A stretch of DNA of 17,468 nt from an uncultured cyanobacterium (GCA_946221495.1 CAMIFA010000108.1:1-17468), one strand, 5' to 3'. Shown: positions 1 through 7,753, numbered from the stretch's first letter. The notes: generated by a model not told the origin, from the sequence alone. Translations and numbers: made by a program.

Positions 1-179
1 TTAAGCAGTTTAATTATATTAAATTGTATTGTTTTACGAATAAACCTTGTTGTCTGCTTTAAATTATAATAATTATTTATTTAAATCAATTCAGTTCACA
101 ATATTTTACTTTGCTCTATTCATTCAAAGCGCTTAAATATAGTATTTTACATACTAGTCAACTCAAGTATAAAATATTT

Positions 180-560
180 TTATTGTTCTTCTGCCGCATA
201 AATGTAGAAATTTTGAAATGCACCTACTGTTTCAAAGTGATAAGAAGGAATGAATGGACTTACTTGTAAATCTGTGCGGTAGATACTAAAAAAAATAAAG
301 TTTTGCTTTTGCGTAGTTTGAGCAATAATTTGCTGCATTTGTGGTCGACTAGAATCAACTAAAACGCTACAGTTACGTTGTAAAAAGTTTTCAAAAGCTT
401 TAGGAGCTTTGGTACAAACATCTGTTTTTAAGTATTCTGTAAGTTTCTGCACAGCAAAATCTTCATATTTACGTTGACTGGGATTAGTTGTCGCCATTAC
501 AACTCCTAATACTGCTAAAGCTGTAACTCCAACATAGGTAATAATATTTACGTTTTTCAT
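180..560 (-). CDS. DUF4359 family protein, N-terminally anchored or secreted
   Basis: The product is 126 residues. Residues 5-24 form one hydrophobic segment that could be an uncleaved anchor or a signal peptide. It is followed by the motif TNPSQRKYEDFAVQKLTEYL, which I recognise as typical of the small cyanobacterial DUF4359 family. Two cysteines (C49, C64) lie in the presumed periplasmic part and could form a disulfide. The ATG at 560 puts the hydrophobic segment at the very N-terminus, as expected. The gene diverges from the TPR gene to the right, with about 256 bp between them. No biochemical function is known to me for the family, so the name is a family assignment and not a role. The flanks are AT-rich, and I see no clear terminator in 1-179. 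Confidence 0.8.
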   Translation of the reverse strand: MKNVNIITYVGVTALAVLGVVMATTNPSQRKYEDFAVQKLTEYLKTDVCTKAPKAFENFLQRNCSVLVDSSRPQMQQIIAQTTQKQNFIFFSIYRTDLQVSPFIPSYHFETVGAFQNFYIYAAEEQ

Positions 561-737
561 ATCATTAGCCTGTTACCCGTTCTTATTTTGAACTTCATAG
601 TAACGAAAATCTCCAAAAAGCTGATATTTAATTAGTATTAAAATAGTACATTGTAGATATTTGATGAAAGGTGGTATTAGGCATGAAGAGGTGATAGAAG
701 AATTTTAGCAACTATTGTATTTGCAAATAAAATTTTA

Positions 738-745
738 GCGATCGC
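738..745. repeat. HIP1 octamer GCGATCGC (representative copy)
   Basis: This is one of roughly 16 copies of the highly iterated palindrome HIP1 in the window, in both genes and spacers. An overlapping pair sits at 12672-12685. Such density is characteristic of cyanobacterial genomes and is the main taxonomic clue here. Confidence 0.9.
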
Positions 746-746
746 A

Positions 747-775
747 TTGATTCACATCTTCTACTACCCTATACA
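747..775 (+). promoter_or_regulatory. Candidate sigma70-type promoter for the TPR-rtcA pair
   Basis: TTGATT (747-752) is followed, after exactly 17 bp, by TATACA (770-775). This sits about 40 bp upstream of the TPR start codon. Each hexamer matches the consensus at four of six positions. A HIP1 octamer lies just before it at 738-745. It is a pattern match only. Confidence 0.35.
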
Positions 776-816
776 CAATAGTTTTTCATAGCTTATACAA
801 CTAGGAACACATATTC

Positions 817-1288
817 ATGAATGAATCATCGCTCAATTCCTTACTGGAAGACTTAAAAAAACCTGATGATCAAGTCCGCCAGCGAGCAACTCAAGAACTC
901 TGGCAAATCTGGTTCCTCCAAAAAGGCGTGTATGGGTGGGAACTGCAAAGAGCGTAGCCAAGTGCTGCTAGCAGCCGGAGAAATTACCCAGGCAGAAGAA
1001 TTACTGACAGAAATAATTAACGATCAGCCAGATTTTGCGGAAGCTTGGAATAGACGCGCTGTTTTGTACTTCACACTAGGGCAGTACAAAAAGTCTTTGG
1101 ATGATTGCCAGATGGTGATCAAGCTTAACCCAATTCATTTTGGCGCACTTCACGGTCTAGGTTTGTGTCTTGCTGCACAGGGGAATTATAGCGCAGGCAT
1201 CGCGGCTTTTCGACAAGCATTAGAAATTCAGCCTTATGCCCTAGAGAATCAGAGGTTGATTCTCGAATGTACAGCGCGATTGAGCTAA
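817..1288 (+). pseudogene. TPR-repeat protein gene interrupted by a one-base frameshift
   Basis: The coding sequence is split over two frames. ATG 817 has a good ribosome-binding site (AGGA at 803-806) and opens a frame (MNESSLNSLLEDLKKP...) that runs to TAG 955-957 with the residues GVYGWELQRA. The remainder, from ERSQVLLAAGEI to the stop at 1288, lies in the +1 frame and contains two TPR units (AEAWNRRAVLYFTLGQYKKS and FGALHGLGLCLAAQGNYSA). Removing one base near 949-955 gives a continuous 156-residue protein reading ELQRRSQVLLAAGEI. From memory, this matches a conserved cyanobacterial TPR family beginning with the same acidic N-terminal block. An in-frame ATG at 866 could start the second half alone, but the residues before the frameshift then read as nonsense (KSGSSKKACMGGNCK). 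rtcA follows 45 bp downstream, probably co-transcribed. This could be a real null mutation, a base-call error or, less likely, a programmed shift. Confidence 0.75.
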
Positions 1289-1333
1289 TAAAAGCTATTA
1301 AGATGCAACCATTGGATGAAACATTGATCCCCC

Positions 1334-2380
1334 ATGATTTCAATTGACGGCGCATACGGAGAAGGCGGCGGGCAAGTTCTTCGCACCTCCCTCAGCTTGG
1401 CAAGTATTACTAATCAGCCGATACGTATTGATCATATTCGCGCCGGACGACAAAAACCAGGCTTGGCGGCTCAACACCTTACAGCAGTTCGGGCAGCTGC
1501 TGCCGTTTGTCAGGCAGAAGTACGGGGGGATACATTAGGTTCGACGACATTGGAGTTTATTCCAGGTGGTGCTACCCAAGCGGGACGTTATACCTTCGAT
1601 GTCACTCAAGCACGGGAAGGCGGTTCAGCTGGTACAGTTACTTTAGTTTTGCAGACTATCCTCTTGCCTTTGGCGCTAGCAAGTGGTGATTCTCAGGTAA
1701 TACTACGCGGGGGAACCCACATTTCCTTTAGTCCTTCGTTCACTTACATTCAGCAAGTCTATTTACCGATGTTGAGCCAAATGGGTGTGCAAGCTGAGGT
1801 GAAGTTGAACGCTTGGGGGTGGTATCCGCAAGGTGGCGGAGAAGTTGAGTTGCAAGTAAGTGGTGGTAGCAAACTGAGCGGTTTTAACTTGCTAAATCGT
1901 GGTGATTTGCAGCAGGTAAGAGGACTAGCAGTAGTGACTCAACTGCCTTCACATATTCCGCAACGCATGGCGATGAGGGCTGAAAATTTGTTGCATGGGG
2001 CTAATCTTAAAGCTTTTGTGCAGCCGTTACGAGAGCGGGGTGTTGCACCAGGGGCGGGTTTGTTTCTTACAGCTCAGTATGAAAATAGTTTAGCTGGATT
2101 CGGTGCTTTGGGGCGTGTAGGGTTGCCTGCTGAAAAAGTGGCTGAAATGGCTTGTGAGGAACTACTAGATTTTCATCAAACAGGCGCACCAGTAGATATT
2201 CACCTTGCAGATCAATTGTTGTTGCCAACTGCTTTGGCATCTCAGGAGAGTCGGTATCGAGTGGCAGAAATAACTACACACCTGACTACAAATGCTTGGG
2301 TAATTGAGCAGTTTGGCTTGGCGCGGGTAACAGTGGATGAAGCTGATAAGGTGGTTGCAGTAGCGCCTTTGATTAGGTGA
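1334..2380 (+). CDS. rtcA: RNA 3'-terminal phosphate cyclase
   Basis: The enzyme converts a 3'-phosphate at an RNA end to a 2',3'-cyclic phosphate using ATP through a covalent enzyme-AMP intermediate. It belongs to RNA repair and processing in the cytoplasm. The 348 residues are full length for the family. Visible family motifs are the N-terminal DGAYGEGGGQVLRTSL (5-20), GRQKPGLAAQHL (38-49), RGGTHISFSPSF (125-136) and HLADQLLLP starting at H290. H290 corresponds to the histidine that is adenylylated (H309 in the E. coli enzyme). ATG 1334 is the only start that keeps the conserved N-terminus intact. It sits 45 bp behind the broken TPR gene on the same strand. No ligase rtcB or regulator rtcR is seen nearby, so the classical rtcBA arrangement is absent in this window. 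Confidence 0.95.
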   Translation: MISIDGAYGEGGGQVLRTSLSLASITNQPIRIDHIRAGRQKPGLAAQHLTAVRAAAAVCQAEVRGDTLGSTTLEFIPGGATQAGRYTFDVTQAREGGSAGTVTLVLQTILLPLALASGDSQVILRGGTHISFSPSFTYIQQVYLPMLSQMGVQAEVKLNAWGWYPQGGGEVELQVSGGSKLSGFNLLNRGDLQQVRGLAVVTQLPSHIPQRMAMRAENLLHGANLKAFVQPLRERGVAPGAGLFLTAQYENSLAGFGALGRVGLPAEKVAEMACEELLDFHQTGAPVDIHLADQLLLPTALASQESRYRVAEITTHLTTNAWVIEQFGLARVTVDEADKVVAVAPLIR

Positions 2381-2429
2381 AGAGGAGAAGCGATCGCCTG
2401 ATCACTATTAGGACTTAACGCACCAGTAA

Positions 2430-2480
2430 GCCAAAAACGAACCGCCAAGGACACGAAGTACACAAAGGAAAGAGTTTGAG
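2430..2480. repeat. Dispersed 'CGCCAAGGACACGAAG' type cyanobacterial repeat fragment
   Basis: The spacer between rtcA and the next gene contains the purine-rich string ACCGCCAAGGACACGAAG followed by TACACAAAGGAAAGAG. From memory, strings of this kind occur many times in intergenic DNA of filamentous cyanobacteria. No second copy lies in this window, so the identification rests on recognition and not on comparison. Confidence 0.4.
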
Positions 2481-2503
2481 AGAGTTTTTAAAGTAAGTCT
2501 TGA

Positions 2504-3013
2504 CTATTTCCAAATCTGAGGCGCGAAAGCAGCTAGAAGCAAAAGAAAGGCAATTTCTAGCACGTAGCTGATAAAGACACTGCGGTTGAGTAAACCATCC
2601 CAAAGATAACCGCGCTGTTTAGGAGTTGGGCTGGAGTTGCGCTTGAAGTGATAGCACCATCCACCGTAGATTTTGGGACTGGATAAATTATAGCGATCGC
2701 TCAAAATACACTCTATTTCCGCGACGCGGGGATAAAAGCCGCGCTGGAAGTGTTTCCATTGGCTTTCTAGAATCCAGAAGAATAAGGGAATTGCACAACC
2801 AATCAGGGCGATCGCACTGGCATTTGTTTTCTGCTGTAGCATTAAACCCAAAACAGCCCCAGTTCCAGTAATACCTAGGGCTTTGATTACCCAAATTTGC
2901 TTATTATAGTCTTCGATAGTAGTTTGCAAGAAAAAGTATTCTTGCTTAAGCAAGTCTAGTTCAAAATTATTGAGTGGCTGGGGCTGAGGATCTGCAAGTG
3001 GTGGGTTAGACAT
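2504..3013 (-). CDS. Small membrane protein of unknown function, three predicted helices
   Basis: This is a 169-residue protein. It has a polar, proline-rich N-terminus and a helical stretch with LKQEYFFLQTTIEDYNKQIWVIK (22-44). Two hydrophobic segments lie close together (about 43-61 and 66-83), followed by an amphipathic WKHFQRGFYPRVAEIE region, a cysteine/tryptophan/tyrosine-rich loop and a third hydrophobic segment near the C-terminus (about 146-166). The pattern of two adjacent helices after a short helical lead-in resembles the SLATT class of two- to three-helix membrane proteins, some of which are effectors in prokaryotic conflict systems. I cannot assign a family with confidence. ATG 3013 lacks a clear Shine-Dalgarno sequence. 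The gene diverges from the 21-bp repeat array and the large NACHT gene, so the two could share an upstream control region. Function unknown. Confidence 0.7.
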   Translation of the reverse strand: MSNPPLADPQPQPLNNFELDLLKQEYFFLQTTIEDYNKQIWVIKALGITGTGAVLGLMLQQKTNASAIALIGCAIPLFFWILESQWKHFQRGFYPRVAEIECILSDRYNLSSPKIYGGWCYHFKRNSSPTPKQRGYLWDGLLNRSVFISYVLEIAFLLLLAAFAPQIWK

Positions 3014-3097
3014 TAGACAGTAGAAGTCACTGACACTAAGATAAGGCAGAGTGCTGTTTGGCGATTACTTTTGTTCCAACCGCAAGTGTCAGCTTTC

Positions 3098-3391
3098 GAG
3101 ACTCAAAGACTCGACAACGAAGTTCTGATACTCGCTGATGAAGTTCTAATACTTGCTCACGAGACTCAAAGACTCGACAACGAGGTTCTAATACTCGCTC
3201 ACGAGACTCAAAGACTCGACAACGAGGTTCTAATACTCGTCTACGTGACTCAAAGGCTCGACAACGAAGTTCTAAGACTTGCTGACGAAGTTATGATACT
3301 CGTTCACAAGGCTCAAACACTCGACGACGAGATTCTGATACTTGTTGAAGAGACAAAATGACTGAATGACGAAGTTCTAATACTTAATCGC
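3098..3391. repeat. Tandem array of fourteen 21-bp repeats
   Basis: Reading in steps of 21 bp from 3098 gives 14 consecutive units with no slip in register. Two unit types are mixed: type A (GAGACTCAAAGACTCGACAA plus one base, at 3098, 3161, 3203, 3245, 3308) and type B (GAAGTTCTAATACTCGCT plus three bases, at 3119, 3140, 3182, 3224, 3266, 3287, 3329, 3371). Both share a GANNNTCNNANACTC core. The units at 3161 and 3203 are identical. Read as protein on the + strand, the array gives heptads (DNEVLIL / AHETQRL) open over 12 units, but unit 13 carries a TGA stop while the 21-bp register continues through unit 14. No ATG or Shine-Dalgarno sequence precedes it. I therefore treat it as a DNA repeat in the promoter or leader region of the NACHT gene and not as a gene. 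There are no unique spacers, so it is not a CRISPR. Confidence 0.85.
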
Positions 3392-3424
3392 CTCTTCCTA
3401 AACCTAGTAATCTTTTCCCGCAGC

Positions 3425-6400
3425 ATGGTTAACTGGAACCCCTACTTAGAATCCCTCTGCAAGAAATACGCTTCTTGGTGGAAAGATTACACGGTAACGG
3501 ATGTAATTGGACACCAGCGATTTGAGGTGGAGTCAGCACCACTGCTTGATTTTATGGTGAGGACGATACAGCCTGCCAAGGAAGAATCTAGCCAAAAGCA
3601 GGAGAAAACCGAAATTTTAGATGTGCTGGCAGGGTTGCGGAAGTATGCCTCAGATCATGTGTTGTTGGTAGGGCAACCTGGTTCTGGGAAATCAACGGCA
3701 TTGACGCGGCTGTTGCTAGAGGAAGCGGAGAAAGCAAGATCCCCCCTCAATCCTCCCTTTCCAAGGGAGGAAGCAGATTCTTCAACTCTCCCCTTTCTAA
3801 GGGGGGCAGGGGGGGATCGTATTCCCGTGTTGGTGCAGTTGCGGTACTACCAGACTTCGGTGCTGGATTTGATTCGCAGCTTTTTGAAAGAGAATGATTT
3901 GCTGCTAGATATAGCAGAGATTGAAAGGCTGCTGTTTGAGAAACAGTTTTTGCTGCTGGTAGATGGTTTAAATGAATTGCCCTCTGAGGAGGCGAGGCGA
4001 GATTTAATGGCGTTTCGGCGAGAAAACGCTGCCACGCCGATGATTTTCACAACACGAGATTTGGGGGTGGGAGGCGATTTAGCGATCGCCAAAAAGCTAG
4101 AAATGCAACCTCTAACAGATTCACAAATGCGTGATTTTGTCAAGAGGTATCTGCCAGAGCAGGGAGAGCAGATGCTGTGGCAGTTAGGTGATCGCTTGCG
4201 GGAGTTTGGGCAGACACCACTGCTGCTGATGATGCTGTGTTCCGTGTTTAGGAAAACGGGCAATGTGCCGCCGAATCTGGGATTAGTGTTTCGCCGATTT
4301 ACCCAAAGCTATAATGACAAGCTCAAGCAGGATGTTCCGGTAACGGATGAGTCGCGGCGTTGGTGGCAGCTGCTGTTAGAGCATTTAGCCTTGAGGATGA
4401 CTCAGGGGCGTGAATTGACTGAGTTGCAAGTCGCCATTTCTAGGAAAGAGGCAGAGGAGATTTTGACAGAGTTTTTGCGAAAGGAGGAATTTGATAAACC
4501 GCGCGATCGCGCCTTCTGTTGGCTTCAAGATTTACTTAATCATCACCTGATTCAACTGGGAGCAGAAGACAAGATTGAATTTCGGCATCAACTAATTCAG
4601 GAATATTACACAGCAGAAAGCCTGCTTATGCAGCTACCGCAGTTAAGCGAAGACAGCCTGAAACGGGAATATTTGAATTACTTGAAATGGACAGAACCCT
4701 TAGCGTTGATGTTGGAGTTAGTGGATGACAAGGCTCAGGCAAAGCGAGTGGTGGAATTAGCCTTAGAGGTAGATTTAATTTTAGGGGCAAGGCTAGCAGG
4801 AGCGGTAAAACTAGAGTTTCAGGCGCAAACGGTTGTGTTAATTGCTGGAATAGAACTTCCTCAACAACTCAAGATTAAGCTTTTGGGCATGACTGGTTCT
4901 AATAATGCGATTCCGTCACTGCTACAAGCTTTGAATGATGAATCTCCTTATGTGCGTAGCAGCGCTGCAGAGGCGTTAGGAAACATTGGTAATGAAGCAG
5001 CAGTTTCAGCACTCGTACAACCCTTGAATGATGAATCTCCTTATGTGCGTAGTAGTGCTGTTTGTGGGTTAGGAAACATTGGTAATGAAGCAGCTGTTCC
5101 GCTACTGCTAAAAGCTTTGCATGATGAAGATTCAGACGTGGGTAGCAGCGCTGCAGAGGCGTTAGGAAACATTGGTAATGAAGCAGCAGTTTCAGCACTC
5201 GTACAAGCTTTGCACGATGAAGATTCAGATGTGTATAGCAGCGCTGTAGAGGCGTTAGGACACATTGGCAACGACGCAGCAGTTCCGGCACTGCTAGAAG
5301 CTTTGCACGATGAAGATTCTTTTGTGCGTAGCAGCGCTGCAAATGTGTTAGGAAACATTGGCAATGACGCAGCAGTTCCGGCACTAATACAAGCTTTGCA
5401 TGATGAAGATTCTTTTGTGCGTTACTGGGCTGCAGAGGCGTTAGGAGACATTAACAATGACGCAGCAGTTCCGGCACTAATACAAGCTTTGAACGATGAA
5501 GATCCAGATGTGCGTAGCAAGGCTATTCAAGCGTTAGGAAACATTAGCAATGACGCAGCAGTTCCGGCACTAATACAAGCTTTGCATGATGAAGATCCCC
5601 TTGTGCCTCACTACGCTACAATGGCGTTAATAAACTCTGGCGACGCAGCAGTTTCAGCACTCGTACAAGCTTTGAACGATGAAGATTCAGATATGCGTAG
5701 CAAGGCTATTGAAGCGTTAAGAGGAATTGGCAATGAAGCAGCAGTTCCAGCACTAATACAAGCTTTGCATAATGAAGATTCCCTTGTGCGTTACTGGGCT
5801 GCAGAGGCATTAGGAAACATTAGCAATGACGCAGCAGTTCCGGCACTAATACAAGCTTTACACGATAAAGATAATTCTGTGCAGTTGATTGCTGCTATAG
5901 TATTAGGAAAACTTGGTAATGAAGCGGGTGTCTTGAGCCTGCTACAAGCTTTGCAAAATAATCATATAAGTTACAAGTTTATTGAAGCGTTAAAAGACAT
6001 TGGCAATAAAGCAGCTGTTCCGCTAATAATACAAGTTTTGCATTATAAAAATGAATTTAGGCTGTTTAATGTAGAGCAGTATGCAGCTGCAAAGGCACGA
6101 GGAAAACTTGGCAATGAAGCAGCTTTTCCAGCACTAATACAAGCTTTGCACGATGAAGATTCAGATGTGCGTTACTCGGCTGCTTATGCGTTAGGAAAAC
6201 TTGGTAATGAAGCAGCAGCTTCAGTACTGATAGAAGCTTTGCATGATAAAGACTCCGATGTGTGTCGCAGGGCTATTGAAGCGTTAGGAAACATTGGCAA
6301 TGAAGCGGCAGTTTCCGCCCTAGCCCAAGCTTTAAATCATGCAGATTCTGATATGCGTAGGACGGCTATTGAAGCGTTAGAAAACATTGGCAATGAAGCG

Positions 6401-7753
6401 GCAGTTTCCGCCCTAGCCCAAGCCTTAAATCATGCAGATTCTGATGTGCGTAGTAGGGCTGCTTATGCGTTAAAAAACATTGGTAATGAAGCAGCTGTTC
6501 CGCTACTACTACAAGCTTTGAATGATGAATCTCCTTCTGTGCGTAGGACGGCTATTGAAGCGTTAGAAAAAATCGCTAGCTCTAAATTATTACCTCATTT
6601 CTCTGAGCTTATACGAACAACTGGAGAAGGCTATTTATTCAATACAATCGCTGCAATTCAACAGCGTTGTAAGTATTACAACCACACTCTCATCTCACCA
6701 AAACCTCAATTAAGTTTAGAAGCAAAACTCATATCTGTAATGCACATTCTCCACCTCTCCGACCTTCACTTTGGCACTCCCAACAACGCCCAGAACTGGT
6801 ATAATCAACTCGCAGAGGATTTGTGCAAAGAACTCAATTGTCCTCGCCTCGATACCCTCATCCTCTCGGGCGACATTGCTAACAAATCTACGCCTGAAGA
6901 ATACAACGCTGCCAAACAGTTTCTAGACAATCTCTGCCAAGAATTTCAACTTCAACCTCAGCAGATTGTCATCGTTCCTGGCAACCACGATCTCAACTGG
7001 GGGCTAGCAAAAAAGGCTTATAAACTTATTGATGTCGATGAGTATGAAGGTGAACTCAACGAAGGCTCATATATTCAAGAAAGTCAAAGCGTAATCAGAA
7101 TTCAAGACGAGAAAAAATATAAACAGCGCTTTGCCCACTTCAGCGAATTCTATCAATCAATCAAAGGCGAACCATATCCTTTGGAGTACGATCAGCAAGG
7201 CATTTTGCACCACTTCCCAGAACAAAACCTCCTCATTCTGGCGCTGAATTCCGCTTGGCAACTAGATCACCATTACAAATCCCGCGCTAGCATCAACGCC
7301 AATGCCCTTAACAAAGCCCTTACCGATATCCGCCGCAATCCAGCTTACAAAAACTGCCTCAAGCTTGCCGTTTGGCATCATCCCCTCAACAGCGCCTTTG
7401 AAGACCGCATCACAGATCACGGTTTCATGGAACAATTAGCAAAAGCAGGCTTCCGCTTTGCCCTTCACGGACACATCCACAAAGCCGAAACCAGCCTCTA
7501 CTCCTATGACCTCAGCGCAGGTGGACGCAAGCTTAATATAATCTGTGCTGGAACCTTTGGCGCACCTATCCGCGAGTGGGTTCCTGGTTATCCATTACAA
7601 TACAATTTGCTAAAGCTAGAACCCAACAAACTTACCGTCTACACCCGCCGCCGCGAAGAACTCAACGGAGCATGGAAACCCGACGCACGATGGCTACAAG
7701 GAGCGGGACAAAACCCCTTGCCTTACTACACAATTAAGCTGGGTACAGAATAA
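3425..7753 (+). CDS. NACHT NTPase - HEAT repeat - calcineurin-like metallophosphoesterase fusion
   Basis: This is a 1442-residue three-part protein. Residues 1-80 are a conserved lead-in (NWNPYLESLCKKYASWW). The NACHT NTPase follows with Walker A GQPGSGKST (83-91, K89), Walker B LLLVDGLNELP (D180), an FTTRD sensor (R211) and FGQTPLLL (261-268). Residues 493-1052 are 18 HEAT/PBS-lyase-type units of 31 residues, consensus AAVPALIQALHDEDSDVR. From M1106 a class III phosphoesterase begins with every metal-binding motif present: DLH (D1113, H1115), SGDI (D1150), GNHD (N1187, H1188), WHH (H1318, H1319) and HGHIH (H1348-H1352). NACHT proteins are STAND ATPases that oligomerise when a sensor domain binds its trigger; bacterial members include antiphage receptors. 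The inferred arrangement is HEAT repeats as sensor and phosphoesterase as effector. The C-terminal effector position is unusual. No Shine-Dalgarno sequence is evident before ATG 3425. An 81-bp palindromic element lies in frame at residues 105-131. Domain calls are firm; defence is inference. Confidence 0.92.
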   Translation: MVNWNPYLESLCKKYASWWKDYTVTDVIGHQRFEVESAPLLDFMVRTIQPAKEESSQKQEKTEILDVLAGLRKYASDHVLLVGQPGSGKSTALTRLLLEEAEKARSPLNPPFPREEADSSTLPFLRGAGGDRIPVLVQLRYYQTSVLDLIRSFLKENDLLLDIAEIERLLFEKQFLLLVDGLNELPSEEARRDLMAFRRENAATPMIFTTRDLGVGGDLAIAKKLEMQPLTDSQMRDFVKRYLPEQGEQMLWQLGDRLREFGQTPLLLMMLCSVFRKTGNVPPNLGLVFRRFTQSYNDKLKQDVPVTDESRRWWQLLLEHLALRMTQGRELTELQVAISRKEAEEILTEFLRKEEFDKPRDRAFCWLQDLLNHHLIQLGAEDKIEFRHQLIQEYYTAESLLMQLPQLSEDSLKREYLNYLKWTEPLALMLELVDDKAQAKRVVELALEVDLILGARLAGAVKLEFQAQTVVLIAGIELPQQLKIKLLGMTGSNNAIPSLLQALNDESPYVRSSAAEALGNIGNEAAVSALVQPLNDESPYVRSSAVCGLGNIGNEAAVPLLLKALHDEDSDVGSSAAEALGNIGNEAAVSALVQALHDEDSDVYSSAVEALGHIGNDAAVPALLEALHDEDSFVRSSAANVLGNIGNDAAVPALIQALHDEDSFVRYWAAEALGDINNDAAVPALIQALNDEDPDVRSKAIQALGNISNDAAVPALIQALHDEDPLVPHYATMALINSGDAAVSALVQALNDEDSDMRSKAIEALRGIGNEAAVPALIQALHNEDSLVRYWAAEALGNISNDAAVPALIQALHDKDNSVQLIAAIVLGKLGNEAGVLSLLQALQNNHISYKFIEALKDIGNKAAVPLIIQVLHYKNEFRLFNVEQYAAAKARGKLGNEAAFPALIQALHDEDSDVRYSAAYALGKLGNEAAASVLIEALHDKDSDVCRRAIEALGNIGNEAAVSALAQALNHADSDMRRTAIEALENIGNEAAVSALAQALNHADSDVRSRAAYALKNIGNEAAVPLLLQALNDESPSVRRTAIEALEKIASSKLLPHFSELIRTTGEGYLFNTIAAIQQRCKYYNHTLISPKPQLSLEAKLISVMHILHLSDLHFGTPNNAQNWYNQLAEDLCKELNCPRLDTLILSGDIANKSTPEEYNAAKQFLDNLCQEFQLQPQQIVIVPGNHDLNWGLAKKAYKLIDVDEYEGELNEGSYIQESQSVIRIQDEKKYKQRFAHFSEFYQSIKGEPYPLEYDQQGILHHFPEQNLLILALNSAWQLDHHYKSRASINANALNKALTDIRRNPAYKNCLKLAVWHHPLNSAFEDRITDHGFMEQLAKAGFRFALHGHIHKAETSLYSYDLSAGGRKLNIICAGTFGAPIREWVPGYPLQYNLLKLEPNKLTVYTRRREELNGAWKPDARWLQGAGQNPLPYYTIKLGTE
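3738..3818. repeat. 81-bp nested-palindrome element inserted in frame in the NACHT coding sequence
   Basis: The element is bounded by GATCCCCCC (3738-3746) and its near mirror GGGGGGGATC (3809-3818). Inside are two perfect hairpins: CCTCCCTT/AAGGGAGG (3752-3770, loop TCC) and CCCCTT/AAGGGG (3790-3804, loop TCT). It is exactly 27 codons, so the frame is kept. It encodes the low-complexity peptide SPLNPPFPREEADSS and onward between Walker A and the strand RIPVLVQLRYY. The architecture matches the C/G-rich palindromic mini-elements scattered through cyanobacterial genomes. Confidence 0.75.
4901..6580 (+). repeat. 93-bp tandem repeats encoding the HEAT units
   Basis: About 18 tandem copies of a 93-bp unit encode 31-residue HEAT repeats. 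Many copies are almost identical at the DNA level; blocks such as GCAGCAGTTCCGGCACTAAT recur near 5370, 5462, 5555 and 5830. Units around 5930-6110 are irregular (one short, one long). The sequence homogeneity suggests recent duplication or gene conversion. Confidence 0.9.

Noticed and set aside
866..1288. TPR protein starting at ATG 866 as an intact gene
   Set aside because: Residues between 866 and about 953 look out of frame, while the other frame gives a sensible N-terminus with a good ribosome-binding site at 803. A frameshifted gene from 817 is preferred.
3071..3361. 96-residue plus-strand open frame made of heptads
   Set aside because: It starts at a TTG without a ribosome-binding site, consists wholly of the 21-bp repeats, and the repeat register runs on past its stop codon. 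A DNA repeat explains it better than a gene.
3098..3391. CRISPR array
   Set aside because: The units are directly adjacent with no unique spacers, 21 bp is too short, and no cas gene is present.
4899..5384. Minus-strand open frames of 161 and 107 residues opposite the HEAT region
   Set aside because: They are repetitive mirror translations of the 93-bp HEAT-coding units with biased Cys/His/Ser content. No independent start signal supports them.
6740..7753. Separate phosphoesterase gene starting at ATG 6740
   Set aside because: The frame is continuous with the NACHT-HEAT part and no stop or clear ribosome-binding site separates them. It is kept as a possible internal start in the findings.
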